From Pycnococcus provasolii (Eukaryota > Chlorophyta > Pseudoscourfieldiophyceae > Pseudoscourfieldiales > Pycnococcaceae): a stretch of DNA of 64,000 nucleotides. Positions 18,040-25,646 of this stretch are shown here, piece after piece. The position numbers and the translations under genes are program-made. Each line of letters opens with the position of its first letter. Positions within the stretch are counted from its first letter, which is position 1. The stretch spans positions 124,001 through 188,000 of the forward strand of contig OW568872.1 in the NCBI GenBank assembly GCA_938743325.2, given 5' to 3'. The notes below the pieces were generated by a model that saw nothing but the letters and a program-made list of their open reading frames with translations, was not told where the DNA came from and made no database searches.

Positions 18040-20160
18040 TTACTTCTTCAACCTCCACGCATTTGTCGCACCCGAATGCTTCATTCGTTCGTACGCCGTA
18101 ACGCCGCTCGCAGCCACCTGGCCCTCCTCACTGTCCTCCCAACGTGCCCCTTCCTTCTCCATGCTATCGGAAATACGCTTACCCGACCCTGGACCAAAGA
18201 GGAATGCATCCACAGCATTGATGTACAAGCTAGGTCCGTCCTTCGCAAGGCCGATCGACGCCATGCCCTCGACGACGATGTTGTCCTCGGCATGACTGTA
18301 CTCGTACGTTTCGAAGAGCGTGAGAAAGATGCGCAGGCCATACGCAAGCGAGCCAAACGTGACTGCATTGTACGCCGAGCTCCACACAATTCCCGGGATG
18401 GCACCTACCGTGCCGGCGATGTCATCAACGACCGACACGCCGGACGATGCGCCGACCGTGCTCATATGCGCGTACAGGGAAGATGAGCCGATCGACAGTG
18501 CGACGATGGCGCATGCGGCGGACAAGACAGTCGACACCGTCGCGCCGAGCTTCATGTTGCGCTCCGCACCCTGGCAGTGTGTGCAGTAGTCGGTATGAAC
18601 CGACCGCGTGTCGAAGAGCTTCGCCTTATCCATCTCGATCGCGGGGAACGGCATCGACGGAGGGTAGGGAAGCGGGCCGTGCTTCTCCACCCACTGGTAG
18701 AACATGATGTCCATCTTGTCCGGCGGATACGGCGAGTACACGAGATCCTTCCACATCTGCGGCAGCGGTGCCTCGGCAGCCTCGTCAGGATTTAACGGCG
18801 CAATCTCCACACCATCGCGGAACTTGCCTCCGCTCAGAACGATCTTCTCCTGCTGGTGAAGCAGGACCATGTCCTGGTGAAGGAACGTGGGTCCAACGAC
18901 GTGCGTCATCCAAGCGGGCGATGTGAGCGTGAACAGGTTCAACTTCCACCAGCGATGCGACAGGACGTCGTCACCTCCGCCTCGCTGCGCAACGGTGGCG
19001 ACGATGTGCCTAATCCAGCCAGGTTTGGTGGGCACCGCGTAGTGCGCGGTAAGCAGGCGCGATCCCTCCTTGTGACGCCAGTCGATCATCAGGTTGCAAG
19101 GTGGGCGGAAGTCGTACCAAACACGCGCGTCGTCATAGTCGCCTGGCTGGTTGAATGGCGGCACGGCGGGCACCACCTCGCATCGAAATCCCGTGTCGGC
19201 TGCCATCTTGCGTTGCGTGACGCACTCAAAGTGCGCGGGGTCGTCGTAGCGGTCTCCCACGACGGCGTGGTGGCTGACAACGGCATGCGCGGGATCGATG
19301 GCATTTTCAAAAAAGGCTGCCCATCCGTACGGCAGGTCGCGGCACTGCCAGCTGTTGCGGTACGCGCCGCCATTCCAAGGCACCGGCTCGCCCGTCTCCG
19401 CATCCGTCTCTCCTGGCGCTACTCCGCTGGGACCCGTTCCTTCCATCTCGGGAACCAAGCTCGCCTCCACTTGCATGGACTCCATGAGCGCGTCCGGTCC
19501 GCCCTCTCCCCACGCCCATATGAGTCCCTGCGCGACAAAGCTCGGGCGCGCGGTTGCGCACGCCCTTGGGTTCCCGACGATGCGCTTCTGTGTTTCCGGG
19601 TCCGCCGACTGCGGGATGCTCACGCACTCTCCCTGTCCGTCGAACCTCCACGCGTGGTACGCGCACATGAGCGTACCATCCTGCTCGACGCGTCCTTCGC
19701 TGAGCGGCGCGGCGCGGTGCGGGCACCTGTCCTCGAAGACGCGCCACTCGCCTTGTCCGTCTTTCCAGACGACGAGTCGTTCTCCGAAGAGGCTGACTGC
19801 GTGCGGGAGATCCGGGTTGATCATGTCGAGCACGACGAGTGGGTACCACTGCTTTTTGAAAGCGTACGGCACTTTGGGCGATTCCCCAATCACGGAGGTG
19901 TCGAGCGTGGCGTCGGCGTCTGTGATGGCGACACGCGTGCGCCATGACCCGGATGACGACGACGACGACGACGACGATGTCTGAAAAGATGACGACGACG
20001 ATGTCTGAAAAGATGACGACGCCGACGCGTACCTTCTGCAAGGCAAGTAGTGCTGAGAACGCGGAGCACGATGACGACGACTCTTGTGAAAACACTTGTG
20101 ACGAAAGGACAACGACACTGACATTGATGAAGTCGTTATGGAAGAGCTGGCAGAGACCAT
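18040..20160 (-). CDS. PAO: Rieske-type pheophorbide a oxygenase / PTC52-like protein
   Basis: 706 residues from the ATG at 20160 (a further ATG lies at 20124). Rieske [2Fe-2S] motifs are CPHRAAPLSEG (about 146) and CAYHAWRFDG (about 165). A mononuclear iron site ENAIDPAHAVVSHH lies about 285-297. A C-terminal CXXC, YCTHCQGA (about 527), is typical of the PAO/TIC55/PTC52 family. Two hydrophobic segments near the C-terminus would anchor the protein to the envelope or thylakoid. In plants members open the chlorophyll macrocycle or oxidise chlorophyll precursors with ferredoxin as donor. The N-terminal 85 residues are Ser-rich and transit-like, with a direct repeat SSSFQT. Which member it is cannot be fixed by eye. 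Confidence 0.9.
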   Translation of the reverse strand: MVSASSSITTSSMSVSLSFRHKCFHKSRRHRAPRSQHYLPCRRYASASSSFQTSSSSSFQTSSSSSSSSSGSWRTRVAITDADATLDTSVIGESPKVPYAFKKQWYPLVVLDMINPDLPHAVSLFGERLVVWKDGQGEWRVFEDRCPHRAAPLSEGRVEQDGTLMCAYHAWRFDGQGECVSIPQSADPETQKRIVGNPRACATARPSFVAQGLIWAWGEGGPDALMESMQVEASLVPEMEGTGPSGVAPGETDAETGEPVPWNGGAYRNSWQCRDLPYGWAAFFENAIDPAHAVVSHHAVVGDRYDDPAHFECVTQRKMAADTGFRCEVVPAVPPFNQPGDYDDARVWYDFRPPCNLMIDWRHKEGSRLLTAHYAVPTKPGWIRHIVATVAQRGGGDDVLSHRWWKLNLFTLTSPAWMTHVVGPTFLHQDMVLLHQQEKIVLSGGKFRDGVEIAPLNPDEAAEAPLPQMWKDLVYSPYPPDKMDIMFYQWVEKHGPLPYPPSMPFPAIEMDKAKLFDTRSVHTDYCTHCQGAERNMKLGATVSTVLSAACAIVALSIGSSSLYAHMSTVGASSGVSVVDDIAGTVGAIPGIVWSSAYNAVTFGSLAYGLRIFLTLFETYEYSHAEDNIVVEGMASIGLAKDGPSLYINAVDAFLFGPGSGKRISDSMEKEGARWEDSEEGQVAASGVTAYERMKHSGATNAWRLKK

Positions 20161-20649
20161 GATTATTATCTGGAATAATAACAAAGTCGCTCGCAAAGAA
20201 ACAGTCCAAAGAAGCTGTGGTGACGTATCTGTACTACGAGACAGATTATTTTATCTATCCCAACACGACCTACACCGACTGGCGACTGGAGGACACCTCT
20301 GGAGGACCCGGAAAAGAAAAGATCAGAATCACAATCAAGCAAACCCCCGTAGGGTATGTTTACGTGTGATTTGAGCCAGAGATTTCAGATGAAGATGGGA
20401 TTGGTCGCTAACCTTAGAAACCCTAACCCTTCCTACCTACTCGTCCCGTTAAAATTACGATAAAATTAGTTAGGGTTGTATCGTGGGTTGTTCGGGTTGT
20501 TGGATTGCTGCCCATCCCTTAAAGTTTACGATAGTTCCTCGCTTTTGCATCTAGATTATCGGCTTGCATCATATCATAGTTCTTACATTTCGCATAAGTA
20601 CTTGGTGGTGGATTTTGTTGTGTGATTGGTTCCTTATCCTTGGTTCCTT
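20161..20649. other. Intergenic, no gene recognised; telomere-like motifs
   Basis: This is the shared 5' region between the divergent PAO-like gene and the gene at 20650. It contains AAACCCTAACCCT at about 20418-20430 and GTTAGGGTT near 20470. No coding region seen. Confidence 0.5.
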
Positions 20650-21624
20650 ATGTTCACGTCCTTAAGGACGGCGCGCAAACCGCTCGTGTCGCGCCAGGAA
20701 CTAATACTGGCCGACGAAGAGGCGCAGCTCCACGAAAGACTTAAGGAACTCGAACACGACCTTTCCCTAGACGCCGAGGAAAACAGAAACACGTTCCGAA
20801 TGGCAACCTGGCTCGTTGGCGCAGTCACGCTGCTCATCGCGACGTTCGGCATTCTCGCGTACCACGGAGGCGCGCAGAAGTCGCAGTACCACCTCGTGAA
20901 CCCGAAACTTCACGCGACGGGCGCAGGACGCATCGACCCGATCAGGCCAGGAAGTGCGGCACACGTCGGTCAGGCGAACGCATCCATAATAGAACTCGCG
21001 CAGGCGAGCGCAACGCCGAGCGAACAGATGTCAGAGCGCAAGTGGAACGCAGACCCACGCGCACAACTCGCGGGCGTCATCGTCGGGTATGGAAAGGACG
21101 GAGGACTCGCGAAGCCGCAGCAGAGGTATCCGTGCCACGTCGCACACGAGGCGCACAAGTGCGACTTAAACGTCATTGAGCAGGACGCGCACGCGCTGCT
21201 GCGATGCACGCGCATCAAGCGAGTTTGCCCGTGGCTATTCCCTGACCACAAGGGCGGGCCGGCGGAAATCGACCCGGAGAGGTATGACTCACTGCGCGAA
21301 TACATAGACTTGGGCGGAGAATATCGCGACCCGTTCAGGCCGCCACCGCCAGCGCCAAGACCGCCGTCTTCTCCGTCACCGCCGCCGTACGGCTACTCGC
21401 TCTTCGATGATCGTCACGATCCAAAGAACATGCAGCTGTCGGGGGGTGACCGCTTCGCCGAGCCTCTTGGTGGCAAGGCAGCACCAGACGAAGGACTGAT
21501 GTCGCAAGGGGCGGAGGTGTTCGCACCGTCACCGCCCGGCGCGCCCGAGTCGCCAGAACGGCCGTCTTTGTTTGCGGATGTGCTGAAAGGCCTAGACGAT
21601 AAATATGGATCGGCGGGTACTTAA
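20650..21624 (+). CDS. Type II membrane protein, unknown function
   Basis: 324 residues from the ATG at 20650. A cytosolic N-terminus with a charged coiled-coil-like stretch (ELILADEEAQLHERLKELEH) precedes one hydrophobic span (ATWLVGAVTLLIATFGILAY, about 55-75). The lumenal part has four cysteines in a compact group (YPCHV, HKCDLN, LRCTRIKRVCPWLFP), probably two disulfides, followed by a Pro-rich spacer. The short Cys block ahead of a Pro-rich stalk recalls cell-surface or Golgi enzymes of algae, but no enzyme domain follows, so it may be a structural or wall-associated protein. No family recognised. Confidence 0.65.
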   Translation: MFTSLRTARKPLVSRQELILADEEAQLHERLKELEHDLSLDAEENRNTFRMATWLVGAVTLLIATFGILAYHGGAQKSQYHLVNPKLHATGAGRIDPIRPGSAAHVGQANASIIELAQASATPSEQMSERKWNADPRAQLAGVIVGYGKDGGLAKPQQRYPCHVAHEAHKCDLNVIEQDAHALLRCTRIKRVCPWLFPDHKGGPAEIDPERYDSLREYIDLGGEYRDPFRPPPPAPRPPSSPSPPPYGYSLFDDRHDPKNMQLSGGDRFAEPLGGKAAPDEGLMSQGAEVFAPSPPGAPESPERPSLFADVLKGLDDKYGSAGT

Positions 21625-21730
21625 TCTCTGTAAATTTATTGAATTTTGTTGCACAAATGCATTTACCTTGTATTCAAATGAATGAACGACTATTCTTCTA
21701 GGATCGTTCTAGGATCAAATGAATGGTGAG

Positions 21731-21808
21731 TGAATGGGCTGAATGGTGTGAATGAACGACCGTTGGACAAACTAATGTGCAACTTCATTACTGAATGAGG
21801 GATCTCAG
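21731..21808. repeat. Dispersed repeat, copy 2, abutting the stop of the next minus-strand gene
   Basis: This is the second copy of the element at 14661-14750, with an identical 26-bp right end. It ends at the stop codon of the minus-strand gene at 21809. Just to its left is a short tandem (TTCTAGGATC twice near 21695-21716). Confidence 0.85.
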
Positions 21809-23284
21809 CTATTCTTCGTCGTCGCTACTGCTGCTATCGTCGCTGCTGCTGCTATCGTCGCTACTGCTGCTATCATCGCCGCCGCCGCCACTATCGTCGC
21901 TGCTGCTACTACTGCTGCTGCTACTGTTGCTATTGCTATCATCCGTGTCGTCTCCATCGACCAGAGCAGTCGTAGGATTTGCCTTTTCCGAGGGCTTTCC
22001 CGTTCCATCACCAGATGGAGCAGAGGAATCAGGTGCCCCTGAGTCCTTTCGGACTTCGGGTTGTGCCTGCTTTGGCACTGATGCAAACATACTTTTCGCC
22101 ACGGCACTCACAGGGCCTAAGTCCTTTGGCGGATCAGTGCTGGCAGCTTTCTCCTTCTCCTTCTGCTCGCCCTTGCTCTTCTTCTTGCCCTTGTCTGGCG
22201 TCGGCTCAGGCGGCGAAGTGGGAACCGGCGCAGGCGCAGGCGGCGCGGCGGCAGTGCTCGCAGCTTTCTCCTTCTCCTTCTGCTCGCCCTTGCTCTTCTT
22301 CTTGCCCTTGTCTGGCGTCGGCTCAGGCGGCGAAGTGGGAACCGGCGCAGGCGCAGGCGGCGCGGCGGCAGTGCTCGCAGCTTTCTCCTTCTCCTTCTGC
22401 TCGCCCTTGCTCTTCTTCTTGCCCTTGTCTGGCGTCGGCTCAGGCGGCGAAGTGGGAACCGGCGCAGGCGCAGGCGGCGCGGCGGCAGTGCTCGCAGCTT
22501 TCTCCTTCTCCTTCTGCTCGCCCTTGCTCTTCTTCTTGCCCTTGTCTGGCGTCGGCTCAGGCGGCGAAGTGGGAACCGGCGCAGGCGCAGGCGGCGCGGC
22601 GGCAGTGCTCGCAGCTTTCTCCTTCTCCTTCTGCTCGCCCTTGCTCTTCTTCTTGCCCTTGTCTGGCGTCTGTACAGGCGCCGGCGGTGCGGCGGCAGTG
22701 CTCGCAGCTTTCTCCTTCTCCTTCTGCTCGCCCTTGCTCTTCTTCTTGGGCTTGTCTGGCGTCGGCTCAGGCGGCGAAGTGGGAACCGGCGCGGGTGGTG
22801 TCGGTGGTGGTACAGGCGAGGCGACGTCGCCACTTTTGTCTCCTCCGCGCTTGCGCTTATTCTTCCCACTGCCAGTCTCATTGCCGTTCATCTCCACCGG
22901 CACATGTCCAATTTCGGCGCGCAGTTGAGCCGTCTTGGGCGCATTTCCCGCGAACGTCATATCTGCTAGTGGCACGTGGTAGTCCACGCTTGGCACCCAG
23001 ACGGGATATTCTCGGTAGGGTCCGTTGTTTGTGCGGCTGAGCTTGACAACGTTCGCTTGTTTTGCGTTGTACAGTCCTCGATATTTCGTCTCTGCAGCTT
23101 TCGCGACATCTCTCCATGCGACGAGTCCTGTTTTGGGATGGGCGTGTACTTCCAGTTCAACGAACTGATTTTTTTTGAAGGCGACGAGCGCTATGAAAGA
23201 TGAAAAGAAAGGGCCAGCGCTATGAGGAGCAGACGCTAAGGGTAACCCAACTGGTGCAGGCTGGTGTTTCACGAGACTGTTCAT
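21809..23284 (-). CDS. Lys/Pro/Ala repeat protein with acidic-Ser tail
   Basis: About 491 residues from the ATG at 23284. An N-terminal unique part of about 150 residues (FVELEVHAHPKTGLVAWRDV ... YREYPVWVPSVDYHVPL) is not recognised. Then come six copies of a 39-residue unit built as PKKKSKGEQKEKEKAAST plus an Ala/Pro/Thr linker, one of them shortened by eight residues, then a Ser/Asp tail (SSSSDDSSSS). The repeats are basic, the tail acidic; the composition suggests a nuclear or nucleolar scaffold. The repeats stay in frame across all units. The 5' end is uncertain: a splice acceptor-like AAATCAG lies just before FVELEV. Confidence 0.6.
   Translation of the reverse strand: MNSLVKHQPAPVGLPLASAPHSAGPFFSSFIALVAFKKNQFVELEVHAHPKTGLVAWRDVAKAAETKYRGLYNAKQANVVKLSRTNNGPYREYPVWVPSVDYHVPLADMTFAGNAPKTAQLRAEIGHVPVEMNGNETGSGKNKRKRGGDKSGDVASPVPPPTPPAPVPTSPPEPTPDKPKKKSKGEQKEKEKAASTAAAPPAPVQTPDKGKKKSKGEQKEKEKAASTAAAPPAPAPVPTSPPEPTPDKGKKKSKGEQKEKEKAASTAAAPPAPAPVPTSPPEPTPDKGKKKSKGEQKEKEKAASTAAAPPAPAPVPTSPPEPTPDKGKKKSKGEQKEKEKAASTAAAPPAPAPVPTSPPEPTPDKGKKKSKGEQKEKEKAASTDPPKDLGPVSAVAKSMFASVPKQAQPEVRKDSGAPDSSAPSGDGTGKPSEKANPTTALVDGDDTDDSNSNSSSSSSSSSDDSGGGGDDSSSSDDSSSSDDSSSSDDEE
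22144..22797 (-). repeat. 117-bp tandem repeat array, six units, in-frame
   Basis: Units start at 22144, 22261, 22378, 22495, 22612 and 22705. The spacing is exactly 117 bp except for one 93-bp unit. The middle units look identical, which points to recent expansion or homogenisation. 117 and 93 are both multiples of three, so the coding frame is kept. Confidence 0.95.
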
Positions 23285-23534
23285 GGACCACGACTGATCA
23301 GTCAGTAACGGAGTGCTCACGTGTGAGCCGTGGATTACTCGTCGGAAACGAAAAGTGGAAAAGCTTGGACGAAGGACGGCCGCCAGAGGGTGTCACAGCC
23401 GCCGGGCCCCCCGCCCCCGGGGTCCCTTCGGCATATTCTCTCTCCGGGGACCCCTTCTGGAACGGCACACTACGGCATACATCTGGAGCTAAACGACATA
23501 TACAAAAACAAATAGAAAATTTACATAGAAGAAC

Positions 23535-25235
23535 TTACATAGAACCCGCATCGTTCGTTGCCTCGTCCGACGCGTCAGAAGCATCCTCGACGGACGCATC
23601 CTTGGCGGTGCCGCCGTCCTCGTCTGACGATGCCAAACGATCAGATTCGGCCGAGCCACCGTCGTCTGACGCACGTGCGTCATCAGATGGGGTAGAGGGT
23701 GTTCGACGAAGATGTGCATGCAGACGGTCCGCGCAATCTGTCACATTCGCAATCTCGACGAGCAGCTCGCTAGCAAGACGATGGCGCTTGACGGCCGCGG
23801 TGGCATTCTCAGCAGCATCGACCTGCGCCATACCAGCGAGTGCGACACGCTTTTCCGCAGCCTCAGCGTAGTGACGCTCGAGCTTGAAGTGCAGCACCTC
23901 GCCCACGCAGTAACGCACCGCGGGAGAGACGACGCGCCCATGAACGCGGGCGCGCTTTAGCACGTCGTTCAGCGTATAGACTGTTCGCGCAACAATCGAG
24001 GCGGCCGTCCCCTTGTTCTGTTTCTCGCGCGTGGCAACGCGATTTCTCAGCAGCTCGCTCGACGACATTCCGCACACGCACACGACATCCCTGCGCGGTG
24101 CGCCCTCTGGGCAGCATTTCATCATCGTGTTGAGCTCAGAGGCTGACCACCGGTGGTTCACCCACTCCGTCTCCAGCTTCTCCATATCCATGTCCTCCTT
24201 CGTCACCTGGCTCAGCGCCATCATGCGATTCCTCGGGCTGACGAATGTTGCTTGGCTGAGGATACCGATCGAACGGCGCAGGCGGCCGTCGATGATCGGC
24301 CGATACACGCCCTCGCGCATCAGGCGTTCCTGGTCGCGCTTGCTCAGCAGGTCGGCGCGCTTTCGCCTAGCCTGAAGCATGTCCACGAGGCTGTGGTGCT
24401 TTGTGTGGAATTCCTTCACTTGCTCGAGCCAAGCGCGCCGGCCTTGCATAGTGTCTCTCGGCGCTATGCCCGAGTTCGCCTTGCGGTTGCGCGTCTCATC
24501 CTTAAGGCGCTGAAGAGCCGCCTGCTCCTCGTCCTCGTTCAGCGTGAAGTGCGCGCGTCCGTTTTCCGTCCACTCGGCGTTGCCTTCGTTGCCGTCGTTG
24601 TCGTTGCCGTTGTCGTTGCCGTCGTTGCCGTGTGCGCCGAACGCGCCTTCCAAGTCCTTGACGAGAGCCTGCTCATCAGCGTCAAGCTCTTCGTCCATCA
24701 TTTGGTCGTCGACCGCGGCGTTATTAACGAGCTCGTTTCCGTCCAACGCGCCTAGGAATCCGTCCACCTCCTTTTGTTTGACGCGTTTCTTCTGCGCAGA
24801 GGCGTGCTGCGTTGAGCTTGCTTTCAAGAGCCGTTCGAGCCGTTCGTCCATTTCGTTCGCCCAATCCGCCTCCACAAACCACCGCATGGGGACGTGCAGC
24901 ACGGGCCAATCATCCGACGTTCCGCTGTTGCTTTGTAGTGCCGTGTTGTCGAGAGACTCTGCGTCGTCTTGGAACACCGCGCTCTGGAACAGCACCGAGT
25001 ACGCGGAGACGACGAGCAGTATGGCTGAGGCGACGCGGAGCACGATGGTCTCTCGACTCATCACATGGTTTCTAAGGTGTCGGTAAGATCTTCGCCCACT
25101 CGTCGGCCCGGTTGCTAACCCTTCTGTAGGTAACCCATCACTTGAGGCCCCACTTAACAAGGTGAAGGAACCGCCGCCACCGCTATGGCTGAGCGAGAGA
25201 GAGGTGGAGGCACCACCCACCCCCCGGCGCGACAT
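23535..25235 (-). CDS. Single-pass membrane protein with long acidic/coiled lumenal part, unknown
   Basis: 566 residues from the ATG at 25235; the frame is open further upstream to 25481, but that part lies in the piggyBac element. An N-terminal cytosolic segment of about 60 residues precedes one hydrophobic span (VLRVASAILLVVSAYSVLFQ), then a mostly helical, charged region with an N/D/G repeat (HGNDGNDNGNDNDGNEGN, from a GTTGCC-type microsatellite near 24590-24630), a Cys-containing segment (MKCCPEG ... VVCVCGMSSSELL) and an acidic Ser/Asp tail. No family recognised. The start codon lies only 75 bp from the piggyBac target site, so the transposon now occupies its promoter region. Confidence 0.65.
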   Translation of the reverse strand: MSRRGVGGASTSLSLSHSGGGGSFTLLSGASSDGLPTEGLATGPTSGRRSYRHLRNHVMSRETIVLRVASAILLVVSAYSVLFQSAVFQDDAESLDNTALQSNSGTSDDWPVLHVPMRWFVEADWANEMDERLERLLKASSTQHASAQKKRVKQKEVDGFLGALDGNELVNNAAVDDQMMDEELDADEQALVKDLEGAFGAHGNDGNDNGNDNDGNEGNAEWTENGRAHFTLNEDEEQAALQRLKDETRNRKANSGIAPRDTMQGRRAWLEQVKEFHTKHHSLVDMLQARRKRADLLSKRDQERLMREGVYRPIIDGRLRRSIGILSQATFVSPRNRMMALSQVTKEDMDMEKLETEWVNHRWSASELNTMMKCCPEGAPRRDVVCVCGMSSSELLRNRVATREKQNKGTAASIVARTVYTLNDVLKRARVHGRVVSPAVRYCVGEVLHFKLERHYAEAAEKRVALAGMAQVDAAENATAAVKRHRLASELLVEIANVTDCADRLHAHLRRTPSTPSDDARASDDGGSAESDRLASSDEDGGTAKDASVEDASDASDEATNDAGSM

Positions 25236-25313
25236 GAGAGCGAGTTGAGAGCGAGTTGGCGTGCGTTGACGAAACCTTTGAGAAAAACAGCCCTGCGCAA
25301 GGAGCGCCCTTAA

Positions 25314-25363
25314 CCCTTTGAGCCCTATTTGCACCAACTGCTGCACCCGGGGAAATTCCCGAG
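25314..25363 (+). repeat. piggyBac left terminal inverted repeat and subterminal palindrome
   Basis: The terminal inverted repeat starts at 25314. At 25348-25363 is CGGGGAAATTCCCGAG, a near-palindrome resembling the core CTCGGAAAACTCCCCGAG of the right-end 42-bp units, so both ends may carry related binding sites. Confidence 0.6.
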
Positions 25364-25646
25364 AGAAGTCGTTGTTACCTCTTCCGCTCCCCCATACACT
25401 GTATCTCATTGTTTTCTCTGCGGATTTCCGTGGCGGCACCGCTGCTGCCTTCGCCTTCCATTGCGTAGGCGGGCTGAGCACTGCAACTCACGGGCAGCTC
25501 GTCAGCGCACTTCACGCGTGAGGGGGTCGCACTGCTCGAACGACACGCGCCGATTTATTCACATTTCGCAGGCCACGTTTTTGGTGTTTTCACCTTCCAT
25601 TGCTCGCGTCGCACGGACCGGCTTCCACAGCTAACTCGCACGGGCC

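Noticed and set aside
18856-19947. Plus-strand frame of 363 codons opposite the PAO-like gene
   Set aside because: Arg/Val-rich antisense translation of the Rieske gene without recognisable features.
22144-22797. Tandem array considered as CRISPR or satellite
   Set aside because: Units are contiguous without unique spacers and code in frame; the genome is eukaryotic.
21795-23040. Two long plus-strand frames across the 117-bp repeats
   Set aside because: The repeat period is a multiple of three, so all frames stay open; only the minus-strand frame has a unique N-terminal domain and a sensible tail.
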